A DNA stretch of 64,000 nt from Symbiodinium natans (GCA_905221605.1 CAJNDS010000070.1:62001-126000); one strand, 5' to 3'. Numbered from the stretch's first letter, positions 51,570-61,727 are shown. The notes: generated by a model not told the origin, from the letters alone. Made by a program: numbers and translations.

Positions 51570-53128
51570 TCAGTCGCTGTCAGATTCTGCGTCTCTTCTT
51601 AGCTTCTCCTGGACTTCGTGCTCCAACTTCATCTCCTGATACTCCATGAAGGTCAAGTGCTTCGGGGGCGCATTGGCCGTGAACTTCTGCGCGGTGCTCT
51701 GCAAGAGCGGATCCACGGCAGGGGCCGGCTGCCCTGTTTGGTTTGGCATTCCGGGGAGGCCTGTGCCCATGGCTCCCATGGGTCCTCCTCCCATGGCCCC
51801 TTGCATGCCCATCGCTCCGGCTCCCATGGCCCCCATCCCCATAGCCTTGGCAGCCCAGTAACCATATTCACATAAAGGGCACCCTTTTTTGGTTGGTTAC
51901 TTTATAGGGAACCTTGAACCAAAAAAAGGGCAAAGGGTGCCACTGACCTGCCAAGTAGCTTGCTGGTGCTGGAGCATCTTCTCGGTGCCGACTAAGTAGC
52001 CTGGAGGCAGCGGCGGCATGCTGGGCATGTGCCCAGGAATTGGCGGAGGCTGCGAGGTCCCTCTGAAGGCACCTGTGGACGGCCCCATGTGGCCCATATG
52101 GCCCATGTGGCCCATGCCCATGTGGCCCATGCCCATGCCCATGCCCATGCCTGCAGGGCCCGTCTGCATCAGATGCCTCGGAGGCCCCAGAATCGGGCGC
52201 GCGCGATTGGAGCCTGGAGCCTTGGCCTTGGGCCTGGCACGCTGCGCCTTCCTCTTGCCATCCGCCTCCTTCTTGATTCTGGCCTGCATGACTTTCTGTT
52301 AAAAATCATATACACTTTAGAGTAATATTGTACCTAATTACTTAAAAAATTCTACTATCTGATATCAGATTATAGAAATATACATACATATATATATATA
52401 TATATATGTATCAGGCTCAGGGTTGATCCTGGCCTGCATAAAGCTTGCGGCTCCTTTGACCAGCAAGCCCAACTGTTGAGCAGGGGCTTCCAACCTCGGA
52501 ATCTCATCCGGCTCCTCATCTTGTACGTCGGCCGTGCTATCTTGGGCTTCCTCCTCTTCCTCCTGGGGAGCCATCGAGAGCAGCTCTGCCATCACGGCGC
52601 TCGTCGGCGCGAACAAAGTTCGGAAGTCCTCGTACGCAACTTGACCATCTCCTTCCCCTCCCAGCATGGAGAGCATTTCATCCAACTCGTTGTCAGTTGG
52701 CTCCTCTCCAATGACAGTCAAGAGGTATCGCAACTCGCTGACCCCCACGAAGCCATTCCCGTCAAAATCCATCTGCTGGAAAGCTTGCTTGACGTGAGAC
52801 TCCCTGACTCCGGGAAGCCCAGCGATCTCGTTGTCCGGTACGGCTAGCGACAAGCGCGGAACCTCACCCGGCACCTATACTGAACTTGGAACCCTAGCAA
52901 CAACTTTAGCTCTTGCTGTTTCTTAGGAATCAAAACACCCAAAATGTTCTTAGGACCCAAAAAATTCAAAAAAACACTCTCAAGTACCCCGAAGGAACGG
53001 CAACTTGAACCTTGCCTTTGCTAGTGGTGCGGCGCCGCATGTCGGAGTTCCTGGACTTGTTGCTCCCCCCAGGGCTCCCATCAGTGAGCTGCAGGTCCTT
53101 AGCTGCTGAGTTCATAAGGCCCCAAAGC

Positions 53129-53159
<31 letters not shown>

Positions 53160-53862
53160 AAAAACAAACAAGAGAGGTGTGCGCCTTTCAGTGCTTCTGG
53201 GGATTCTTAGTATCCCAAAAAGTGCCCCCCCCCCCAAAAAAAAAAAAGAGGTGCCACTCATTCAGCTAGACCTTAGTTGTCCAGTACCTAGGGGCTTTAA
53301 AGGTTAACCTTTGGGATTATAAGGGGAATATATTAACCCAAAAAGGTTAAAGGTTATCCAACTCTACTACTAAGAGACTAAGGGTCGGGTGCCTTGCTGG
53401 TGGAGCGGTTGCTGCTGCGCTCATCGGGCTCGGGAGGCGCAGGTGGCAGCAAGGGCAGGTTCGCAGCATGCCCCTTGTTCCTTAGCTTGTCCAGTCTCCT
53501 TGGGGAGCTAAAGGGTTTAGGGTTTAGGGTTTAGGGTTTAGGGTTTAGGGTTTAGGGTTTAGTTGTCCAGTATCCTTGAAGAACTCAGGGCGAACCTTTG
53601 GGATTAGAAGGCGATTCTATTACCCCCCAAAAAGGTGAAAGCTTACCGACTCTACATCTGAGGTTCTGGGGAAATGCGACTCTCCGGGCAGCCGGATCCG
53701 TTGCCAGGGCCTTCAGATCTCTGGCAGTGGATGGGGACGCCTCGTCCGGATCCGTGCTGTATTTCGGAAGTGCGCCTGGAATGATCGGCATGAGTTCTGC
53801 CCGCAACCCTAGGCCATACGCACGCTCTTGAAACTGGGCGGCTGAGGACCTGGGCAGGATCC
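51570..53862 (-). CDS. EF-hand protein with Met-Gly repeats, multi-exon
   Basis: Minus strand. Three exons join in frame. E4 (52434-52874) has an EF-hand loop DFDGNGFVGVSE with Asp, Asp, Asn and terminal Glu at ligand positions, and a degenerate second loop (GGEGDGQVAYED). An acidic stretch (APQEEEEEAQD) follows. E5 (51948-52283) is basic, then rich in GMGMGHMGHM. E6 (51570-51845) continues AMGMGAMGAG and ends KHLTFMEYQEMKLEHEVQEK...DAESDSD and stop. Upstream candidate exons E3 (about 53011-53105, ends RRRTTSKGK), E2 (about 53395-53500, LRNKGHAANLPLLPP) and E1 (about 53648-53862, RAELMPIIPGALPKYST) are plausible, but their splice phases were not resolved and no start codon was identified. The EF-hand suggests calcium binding; the rest is not recognised. 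Introns include a GC-AG type and an introner. Confidence 0.7.
51846..51955 (-). mobile_element. Introner family E copy forming an intron
   Basis: On the coding strand the intron is 51846-51947 (102 nt): ACTTGGCAG|GTCAGTGGCACCC ... GGTTACTGGGCTGCCAAG|GCTATG, phase 0. The inverted ends CTTGGCAG and CTGCCAAG and inner arms (GGGCAAAGGGTGCC against GGGTGCCCTTTATG; TTGGTTCAAGG against ACCAACC) place it in the family of 22506, 55901 and 57084. Both splice junctions therefore lie inside the element's terminal repeats. Confidence 0.8.
52284..52433 (-). other. GC-AG intron bounded by a 17-bp direct repeat
   Basis: TTGATYCTGGCCTGCAT lies at 52273-52289 and 52423-52439 (one mismatch), exactly 150 bp apart. 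On the coding strand the intron starts GC after ATGCAG and ends ATGCAG. Removing it keeps the frame (SFMQ|ARIKKEADG). It contains a TA microsatellite (52378-52408). Confidence 0.65.
52875..53010 (-). other. GT-AG intron upstream of the EF-hand exon
   Basis: Coding-strand AAAGGCAAG|GTTCAAG ... CAGTATAG|GTGCCGGG, 136 nt, phase 0. It joins TTSKGK to VPGEVPRLSL. Confidence 0.5.
53119..53249. repeat. Two C-run/A-run tracts inside an intron
   Basis: 53127-53164 has about 22 C then 16 A; 53227-53249 has 12 C then 12 A. Both lie between candidate exons E3 and E2. Confidence 0.85.
53267..53366. mobile_element. Introner-like family J, copy 1
   Basis: AGTTGTCCAGTACCTAGGGG, AACCTTTGGGATTATAAGGGG and AAAAAGGTTAAAGGTTATCC, with TIR-like pairing of AACCTTT and AAAGGTT. 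Its relative at 53560-53656 lies in the next intron of the same gene. Confidence 0.7.
53513..53563 (+). repeat. TTTAGGG array inside an intron
   Basis: Seven units directly abutting family J copy 2, between candidate exons E2 and E1. Confidence 0.9.
53560..53656. mobile_element. Introner-like family J, copy 2
   Basis: AGTTGTCCAGTATCCTTGAA, AACCTTTGGGATTAGAAGGCG and AAAAAGGTGAAAGCTTACCGA. On the coding strand the exon side reads GTAGAGTCG|GTAAGC, a good GT donor inside the element. Confidence 0.7.
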
Positions 53863-53918
53863 CTAAACCCTAAACCCTAAACCTAAACCCTAAACCCTAA
53901 ACCTTAAACCCTAAACCA
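53861..53918 (-). repeat. Telomere-like array
   Basis: Eight CCCTAAA-type units upstream of candidate exon E1. 53920-54450 shows no gene. Confidence 0.85.
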
Positions 53919-54453
53919 AAAGCACCTAAGATAGGGACATGCAACTTCCTTCACGAAGCTTCATCAGGCAATCGCGCACAAAAGCCCTAAACTCTAAACC
54001 CGAATTATCGGGTTTAGGGTTATAGGGTTTAGGGTTTGGGGTGGAAACCTACTTCTCATTGATTTCTCGCTTTTGGGCTCAGGGCCCGAGTGAATCTCCC
54101 GATTTTTCTGCCTAATCCAGCCTAAAGCAATGAGGACCCGCAGCCGTTCAATACCGACTGCTCCTTGATACATCGTTTAGTAGCTTTAAGGTTCCTGATG
54201 TGGATCTTAGGGCCCTAAACCGGAAAACAGCTACCTTGAACCTTGAACCCTGTTGTTCAAATTTGGGGGGGGGGTTTTGGGGCACTGAGCACAAGGCCCG
54301 ACAAGCAGTCTTCGCAGCCAGCCCGTCCTCCATCTGTTTTTGCGCTGAAACGGTTTAATCGCTCACTCTCGGACAAGCCAGGCGAGCTTCAGCGGTTTAG
54401 GGTTTAGGGTTGAGGGTTTATAGGGTTTCAAGCAGACTAGCCATACTGCAGGG

Positions 54454-54460
<7 letters not shown>

Positions 54461-54492
<32 letters not shown>

Positions 54493-54525
54493 GTATATAT
54501 GTATATATGTATATATGTATATATG
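54461..54525. repeat. TA microsatellite
   Basis: TA and TATG units, about 65 bp. Confidence 0.95.
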
Positions 54526-54654
54526 AAGGGAATAAGGGTACTAGACATACTGGTGAGTGAAACTTCCGCCCGAAGCTCCAACTGGGACCTCCAGCGCTTC
54601 TGACGGGGGCCTAACCATCCTCGACTTACCCTAGAAGAATAAGAAATACGTATC

Positions 54655-54728
54655 AAACCCTAAACCCTAAACCCTAAACCCTAAACCCTATAGACCCTAA
54701 ACCCTAAACCCTAAACTCTAAACCCTAA
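54655..54728 (-). repeat. Telomere-like array
   Basis: Ten CCCTAAA units with one CCCTATAGA. Confidence 0.9.
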
Positions 54729-54777
54729 ACTCAATATAGTAATAAACAAGAAGCAAGCCTAAGCTGAAGAATTCCAC

Positions 54778-54907
54778 CCTAAACGGCCTCAACCGCGGCT
54801 CCTCGTCGACATGCGCGCGGCTCTGGCCTCTTTGGGCCACGACCCGCAAAGCGCGATTTATCTCGAAGGCCTTGGCTTCGTCTTCCCAAGTGCTGCTTGA
54901 ACCCTTG
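54778..54907 (-). CDS. Candidate exon, unknown protein
   Basis: The minus-strand frame reads SSSTWEDEAKAFEINRALR, then VVAQRGQSRAHVDEEPRLRP. Composition is typical of a soluble charged protein and unlike the repeats around it. Boundaries and partners are unknown. The rest of 54910-55660 has no firm coding; a TTTTAAAAC-rich inverted patch is at 55487-55565. Confidence 0.35.
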
Positions 54908-55663
54908 CCCTGAGGCCACAAAGTAAACTAGCATGACGTGAAATGCTTGTTAATATCAATTTGGACTTGAATTTGACAAAAAGGCCCGACATTTCCATTT
55001 TGTTGAAACGGCTACAGGCCCTACGCCCCCCCCACCCGAAGCAGACTGTCAGGTTCATTGCACATGTGCGTTTTAAAGTTTTGTCGCCGATGCGACGAGG
55101 GTTCAAAAGTTTTAGCCTGCCCACGAGATGCCACGAGGGGACGCTTCACAAGGGTGCTTCACCCTCGCCCCTGCGTACTTGAGGGTCGATGTTTGGCCCG
55201 AAGTTGAGCGCCACGCCCTACGGCTGATGGGCGTCTGCTAAGGACACTTACTCCAACACACCCGTCATCACAAGAAGGAAGCGATGCCATTTTCCATGCA
55301 GCCCCCGGTGGGGGTTGACCACAACCCTAAACCCCGGTACTATAACTATCCAGAAGCAACACCCACGTAGGATCTAAGGTTGAGGGTTTGGGGAGAAAGA
55401 ACCCACACCTACTTTTTGCAGATTGTGAGCCTGAAAGCCCTCATGGGATTCGGAGGTAACCTGCAAGATAAGTGTTGGGTTCTTAAGGTTGTTTTAAAAC
55501 AAAAACAGGTTGGTTTAAAACAACCCGGTTTTTGTTTTAAAACCACTGTTTTTGTCTTAAAACAATTCTTCTCAACCACAGTGAAGACCGTATTCGACCG
55601 CCGCGGGGCGTGGTCAACTTCCCCCGCATCGCCGAAGCAAAGGCAGAGGTACTCCTTGCGCCG

Positions 55664-55830
55664 AGTCTACGAATTGCTCAAGAACCCCCCTCCCCCCCCC
55701 CCCCCCCCCAAAAAAAAAAAAAAACACACACATATATATATATATATATATTCTTCCTTATTAAGGGTAATATAGGGATTATTATATGTGTTTGCTTCTT
55801 TTGGGGTTCTTAAGCAGATAGTAGGAGTCT
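55664..55830. mobile_element. Repeat family F, copy 2
   Basis: GTCTACGAATTGCTCAAGAACC and GGTTCTTAAGCAGATAGTAG enclose a C-run/A-run (55687-55724), a TA tract and AAGGGTAATATAGGGATT. Confidence 0.75.
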
Positions 55831-55900
55831 GGGGCTGGCACCACAAGGCGCCAAGGACACTCGCACCTAAGGGCTTTTGCGGCCAAAGGCCTTGCCATAC

Positions 55901-56008
55901 CTGGTAGCCCAGTAACCATGTTATAATAAGGGCACCCTTTTTTGTTGATTACTGTATAAGGGAGCCCAGAGCAAACAAAAGGGTGAAGGGCACCACTGGG
56001 CTACCAAG
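55901..56008. mobile_element. Introner/MITE family E, copy 3
   Basis: CTGGTAGCCCAGTAACCATG to CACCACTGGGCTACCAAG, inner GGGCACCCTTTTTTGTTGATT and AAAAGGGTGAAGGGC. It is the best-preserved member with regular ends. Confidence 0.8.
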
Positions 56009-56112
56009 CATATAGGGGATTGTGGGTTGTTTTGAGCCGAAGGGGTAGGATGTGGGGGCTTGTGGGTGTTGAAGGACTCTCAGCGCTGTGTTTCGCGATG
56101 TAAGCCCTAAAG

Positions 56113-56203
56113 CTTGGGATGCTCCCCCTTATGTTAGCAGTCCTTATCAAGGATGACAATAGGGGGTACCTGAAGGACTGCTAGCATACGGGGAACATCC
56201 CAA
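56113..56203. mobile_element. MITE family A, copy 9, with flanking duplication
   Basis: CTTGGGATGCTCCCCCTTA to GGGGAACATCCCAA. CCTAAAGC lies immediately on both sides, an 8-bp target-site duplication. Confidence 0.85.
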
Positions 56204-56368
56204 CCTAAAGCGCCTAAAAACCCGAAACCCACCTGCAGGAGTCTCCTACGTCAGCAGAACCACAGGGACCTTTGTGAAGCCTAGGTCAAGAAGCTAGTGG
56301 CCAGTCCGAAATCACGGGCTAGTGTCCAGTCCGAAATCACGGGCCCTTGTCTGGTATCCTGAGTTACA

Positions 56369-56440
56369 CAGAATATATATATATATATATATATATACAT
56401 ACATGCATACATGTATGTATATATATGTATATAATATGTG
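56369..56440. repeat. TA/TATG microsatellite
   Basis: Dinucleotide tract with ATGCATACATG interruptions. T/G-run and C-run tracts follow at 56566-56592 and 56651-56668. Confidence 0.9.
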
Positions 56441-56889
56441 TATACATAAGTAATAGAGGACCCCACCACCCCATGAAAACAAATGTGCACAATTGACGAT
56501 CAACAATGACAAGCGGAGATTGTTCTGAATTAGGGTCCAGTATTTATTGTTCGTCTTTTTCTCTGTTGTTTTTTTGTGTTGGGGGGGGGGGGAGGGTCCT
56601 TGTTGCAAGGCGCTCAACTTGCAAAGCGACCTCGAGCCAAATTTAGAAAAACCCCCCCCCCCCCCCCGAATGTCTATACCACCGCGTTTGCAAAGCCACT
56701 TAGCACTGTTCCTTATTGTGTTTAAGTACCCTTAAACATGTCGTAAAATGATGCCCCAAAACTCCAAAAGTGAAACTCCTGGCCATTCAAGTGGTCCTAG
56801 CTACTGGCCATGGGAGGTGATCCAGGGCTAAGGTTCAGGGTCTAGAGAGCGAGGAGCTATTTTCGGTAACTTCACCCTCCCCGTCCCCC

Positions 56890-57005
56890 GCCCCCCCCCC
56901 CCCCCCCCCCCTCCCCAAAACCCTAAACCAAACCCTGAACCCTAAACCCTAAAACTTAAACCCACCTTCCCCCCCCCCCCCAAAAAAAAAAAAAAAAAAA
57001 AAAAG
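56890..57005. repeat. Two C-run tracts, the second followed by an A-run
   Basis: 56890-56915 nearly pure C; 56966-57004 C then about 25 A. CCCTAAA words lie between. Confidence 0.9.
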
Positions 57006-57083
57006 TCTTCGGCTATGCAAGCCTAGCCATGCCAAGAAGGCCCAACACCCTTAGAAAGGACGAGTCTTCTTCCTGAGTAGAAG

Positions 57084-57245
57084 GCTTGGCAGCCCAAGAA
57101 GCATATTATACATCAGGGCACACTGATTTGGTGATTTGGGTTGTTTACTTTCTAAGGGAACCCTGAACCAAAAAAAAAAAAAAAAAGAAAAGGACAAGAG
57201 ACCCTAAACCCTAAACCCCAAACCCGAAACCACTGGGCTACCAAG
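57084..57245. mobile_element. Family E, copy 4, carrying a CCCTAAA insert
   Basis: CTTGGCAGCCCAAGAAGCAT to CACTGGGCTACCAAG with the family's internal AAGGGAACCCTGAACC. Just before the right end, three to four CCCTAAA-type units (57200-57228) are inserted that other copies lack. Confidence 0.7.
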
Positions 57246-58122
57246 ACTAAAGAGGTGTCTGAGCCCCCTTCAGGCTCGCCCAGCCCGTCCTTCGAGACAA
57301 GCCTTCCAGAAAATTGTGCAAGCAGCCTGGGCTGGATGAACAGGGTCACCCTAGACCCTAAACCGTAAACCCTAAACCCTAAGCCGGGCTGAGGCAACGG
57401 GTTTCAATGACGTTTTCTTTGTCTCCGTGCAGTTTTGTTCGTGGGCGATCCCTACTACTCACGCCAAGTGCAGGCAAATCTTACCAGGCAGGATTTAGGC
57501 CTGAAAGCTCGCAACAGCAGCGCCTGGCAGATGATTGGATTTAGGAAGCCACGCCCGGTGCCTCCAGTAGAGGACTTGAGCTAAGTTCACAGATCATAAG
57601 CTTGAGAACGCTCCGCACCTGCTTCTCACCTACATTGCTGACGCCCTTGCCTTCATACCTAAGCACTGCTCAAGAGCCTGGGCCTAGGAGCTGTGTGGCA
57701 TGCTGAAAACTGGGGAGTCTTGACTTCTTGGAACCCGAAATGCACTAAACCCTAAACCCGAGCGCCCGGCCACCAAGCCTGCTCACTGTGCTCGTCCCCA
57801 TCCGCCTCTAGAGCCCCGGGAGAAGGGTCGCAAGGTGCAAGGGTCTTAGGGTGCATGCAAGGGACGATGGAGTTTAGGGTTGATAGAGTTTAGGTTTAGG
57901 GTGGTTTATCTTAGGGGCGTAAGTTAGGGGACCACATGAAGAGCCCATATGCAACTACCACCCTTAGAGAGGGAGTTGTTTAGAAGCCAGGTGTAACTCT
58001 TATGTAATGATGTCATGGAAGGGTATCATTAGGGAAACAATAATCCAGTGCAGACCTGTCGATGGATTCATTCCCGTTTTTGCTGCTTTAACCCTAAACC
58101 CGAACCCCAAAACCTTTCTAAT

Positions 58123-58277
58123 TAAACCCTAAACCCTAAAACCTAAACCCTAAACCCTAAACCCTAAACCCTAAACCCTAAACCGAAAAGTTGAGGGCCG
58201 TCATGCCATTCTGCCACTCAAGAGTGAGATCTCGTGGTGTGAGGCAAAGGGTTTAGGGTTTAGGGTTTAGGGTTTAG
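58123..58277. repeat. Opposed telomere-like arrays
   Basis: 58123-58187 CCCTAAA, nine units; 58247-58277 TTTAGGG, four units. 57250-58120 contains no supported gene. Confidence 0.85.
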
Positions 58278-58403
58278 TTTCTGGTCTGGTTCGTAAACTA
58301 GGTACCCACAAATTGGGGTCCCAAATCCAGAACAAAAACCAAAATCCCGAGGCTCCGCCAACACCGCTTGGCTGCCAAAAAACACGACAAGGTCGGTGGG
58401 TCA

Positions 58404-58540
58404 GGGTTTAGGGTTTAGGGTTTAGGGTTTAGGGTTTAGGGTTTAGGGTTTAGGGTTTAGGGTTTAGGGTTTAGGGTTTAGGGTTTAGGGTTTAGGGTTT
58501 AGGGTTTAGGGTTTAGGGTTTAGGGTTTAGGGTTTAGGGT
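58404..58540 (+). repeat. Telomere-like array, TTTAGGG
   Basis: Nineteen perfect tandem units, the longest uninterrupted perfect run here. 58545-59455 contains C-run (58808-58824) and G-run (58985-59004) tracts but no gene. Confidence 0.95.
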
Positions 58541-59457
58541 TCCTTCCTATACGCGCGGGCCGGGCAAGCCAGAGGGTTCCCAAGGCGTGTTTCCACAATT
58601 GTGGGATGTGACCCGAGCGAGCCGGGGATCGTGATTATTGTAGTCGTAGTCAGCCTCACCCTCAATGACCAAGCATGAACCCTAAACCTCTAAACCCTAA
58701 GAAGTCCTAAGAACTAGGGAGGGGGGCGGGGAAACTGCAGGATGACGGCGTTCATGTCATGATATTATAAAGTTGAGAGCTTCTTGGACGGCAACCCCGC
58801 CCCCGACCCCCCCCCCCCCCCCCCAGACTAAACGCGGCGAGGCCACTGCCTACTACTACGCCCGAGGTTGGCAGGTCCAAGCGTGAAGCCTCATAGCACC
58901 AAGAAGTCCCAAACCTCTCTAGGGTTTAGGGTCTACACCACAGGGATATCCTTTTGGAGTAGGCTTCAGACTCCCAAACAAGGTGGGGGGGGGGGGGGGG
59001 GGGGCAAGCTTTTGGGTGCTCTGGATTGAGGGCTTAGGATTGGGATCAGCGGCCCGGCTTCTGTTGCATGGCTTGGGCACACTTCAAGGGGCAGATGAAG
59101 CAGTTCCTCAAACATCAAGCTGATGCCAAGGTGCCCAGAAGAGGCGGTTTTGAGATTACGGTTTAGGGTTTATGGGGCTGACATGGGCTGACGTTTTTGC
59201 TACCCGGCCTCCTGAACAAATGGTCAACAGCAAATACAGAATCAGCAGAAAGCAAAAAGGTACTGGAACATAGCAACATAGCAATATACCCACAAGAGGC
59301 AGCAGACAGAATGAGGCGCTCATTTGAAACAAAGTACGTAGAGCATCTTGCCAATCTCTGAAACAAGAAAACCCTACATTTCGAACGAAGGCTCTTGTCC
59401 TCATGAATGTCTTGCTTTTGCTGAGGCACGGTGCTGGTCTCGGGCAGCAAGAACCCC

Positions 59458-59585
59458 GAAACCCCTCAATCCTAAAGCAACCCTCAACCCTCAACCCCAA
59501 ACCCTAAATCCTAAACCCCTCAATCCTAAAGCAACCCTCAACCCTCAACCCCAAACCCTAAACCCTAAATCCTAAACTCCTCAAC
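59458..59585 (-). repeat. Tandem duplication of a CCCTAAA-derived block
   Basis: A block of about 55 bp containing CCTCAATCCTAAAGCAACCC occurs twice in a row (59463 and 59515). Confidence 0.8.
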
Positions 59586-59613
59586 CAACACACTGCAACC
59601 CCCTCAAGTCAGC

Positions 59614-59702
59614 TGTGCCACGCGCGTCAAGCAGCGGCCTCGCCGCGCCGCCAGGACGCCCAAGGCGTCGTCGGTCGAGAGTCCGGCCGGCTTCCTCGGG
59701 GT
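59614..59702 (+). CDS. Candidate exon ending at a MITE-G insertion
   Basis: The plus-strand frame reads CATRVKQRPRRAARTPKASS, then VESPAGFLG, and meets GG|GTTACTTGG at the left end of MITE-G. Basic and GC-rich. Other frames are also open, so coding is uncertain. Confidence 0.25.
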
Positions 59703-59859
59703 TACTTGGAGGTTCATGGTACTTATTAACCAATTATAACTGTACTTTAACTGTACTTACAACCCACTTATTATACCCCCTTAGTACCCTAATATGGTGA
59801 TAAGTACAGTTATAAGTACAGTTACAATTGGTTTATAAGTACCATGAACCTCCAAGTAC
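59703..59859. mobile_element. MITE family G, copy 2
   Basis: TACTTGGAGGTTCATGGTAC to GTACCATGAACCTCCAAGTA with internal ATAACTGTACTT and AAGTACAGTTAT repeats. Flanking sequence gives GT at the left and CTTCCCAG at the right (59868), which could serve as an intron. Confidence 0.85.
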
Positions 59860-60839
59860 ACTTCCCAGGGAAGAGACCTGAAACCGCCCTAGAGTTTAGG
59901 CGTTTTTAAACGGAGGCTTGAGGCGAGTCAGATCCAAGGCGCGGGCTTATGCCGCTGATGTACGAAAGGGTGCCGAAGATGTCTCTGTATACTATATAAA
60001 CCCCACCCTGAACCCGTTGTGCACACCCTGAACCCCAAGCCCTTCTCACACCCTTGGCCTCATGTCGAAGTACGCTACAATCCTTTTTTGAGGCAACGGT
60101 ACTGTACGCCTAAACCCTAAACCCTAAACCGCATTCTTGTAGTGTCTGCGTAAACCCTACCTTAACTCCTTTCAAGTATCATTCCCGGGGACCCTGAACC
60201 CTAACTAACCCTTTACCCTTTACCCTAAACCCTGAACCTTAACGCCATGTGCATCTGAAATTTAGGATCCGCACTTAGAGCGTTCAGGGCATGTTTCTTG
60301 GTGTCTAAAACCTGGCTGCCCCTTCAGGTCCTTCCTAGCCCTGGGTTGGTGTAAGGCTATTGTATTTCTCCTCAAACTTCGTAGTTTGTGTTTTTTTTTC
60401 AGCCCTCAGCCTCTGAACTCCTCCGACAAAATTGCCGGAATAGGATTACAGCAACTTTCAGGAGGACCGATCTCGCCAAGCATCCACGCGGCAACTAGCC
60501 CTTCCGCTTCTGCCAGGACTTGCACGGCTGATGCCTTGGCGGCTGGGTACCGGTTGCTGCCAGGAAGCCTGTATATATAGGTCTGTTACCACAACAAGGA
60601 GACCGTGTGTTTCTCAGGTGTCCAATTTTGTGGTAACCTCTTCTTCTCCCTATGTTGTTGCTGCCATGATGCTCGCATCACCGAATTGACTTTGTCATGT
60701 GACCTGTTCAATTGCTGCACATTGCTGCTACAGGGCTGCTCGGAGGTCTCGAAGCGACCCACGGCTCCGTGCGCACCCAAGGAACCAGGTCTCTGACAGG
60801 GAGCACATCGGCCCCAGAGTAGCTCTAAGGCCACTACCA

Positions 60840-60945
60840 AGTGAGGGTCGCAACGCGGGCCCGCCGCATCCACGCGGTGCTCTGGTACGGGGCCGAAGAC
60901 GCCATCGCGGCGGCCACCGAACCTTGTCTTGAATTCTGGGGCGGG
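60840..60945 (+). CDS. Candidate exon, unknown protein
   Basis: The plus-strand frame reads VATRARRIHAVLWYGAEDA, then IAAATEPCLEFWG. It is GC-rich and protein-like, without repeats. No splice partners were determined. 59870-60830 has short CCCTAAA words and no firm gene; 60950-61680 likewise. Confidence 0.3.
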
Positions 60946-61682
60946 ACATGGGGGTTTCCGAAGTTTGGGGGGTACCTTTTGCGGTCCTTGTTCTAAGGGA
61001 ATCCTACTATTGGGGGGAACTGCAAACCCCCCAAATTGAGCTCAGGGCAGGGCAGGCTCTACCAGCCCTATGACTACCAGACTCCAAAGACAAGTACCTT
61101 TTCGCCACAAGCCCAAGGACCACATCAAAAACCAGGTATCAGCCGGAACTCACGCGTAGCTTCGTAAATGCCAAGGTCCTTGATACAAGCCTTGAGTCCA
61201 CTTCGCGACTGTGGTATGGAACAACCGAAAAACGCGAGTGGCAGTCCCAGAACCCCCCAAAGCCCCAAGAGTACGCCCTATTGTCAGCCGGTATAGGTTC
61301 ATGAGAATCCTATGTCCTACAAGGGGGTTTGGCAGTCATGACCTGCCAAACATGCAGGTTTGGTGCTCTTGAGGTTGGGCTTCGGGCATTGCCAGGAAGA
61401 CCTCTTGAGCGTTTAGGGTTCAGGGTTTAAAGTGTGTAGGGCTGTGTAGGGTGTCTCACATGCGCAGGCCTTGTTTCGGACGTCTGCCAGGATTGGGCTT
61501 GGTGCTTCTGGTCTTCGCCCCAACGATGTGTGCCTTTTTTGCCACAAGGGTCTCGCGCACGCTGGAAGATTCGGATTTCGGTATGTTTCCAGAAGGTGCC
61601 AAGAGAGCCCGTACCCTTAGTTCAGGTATAGAGCCTACATCAACACAGGGATACCCACATCGTTTAAGGTATCGTCCTTAAT

Positions 61683-61727
61683 TGAGGAATCCCTATTAAG
61701 GACTGCTAGTATAAGGGGGAACATCGC
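61683..61727. mobile_element. MITE family A, half copy
   Basis: Right arm only: CTATTAAGGACTGCTAGTAT then AAGGGGGAACATC. Confidence 0.6.

Noticed and set aside
51570-52289. Splicing factor SF3A2-like protein
   Set aside because: The Met/Gly/Pro-rich stretches are only superficially similar; no zinc finger or other defining part is present, and the exon upstream is an EF-hand.
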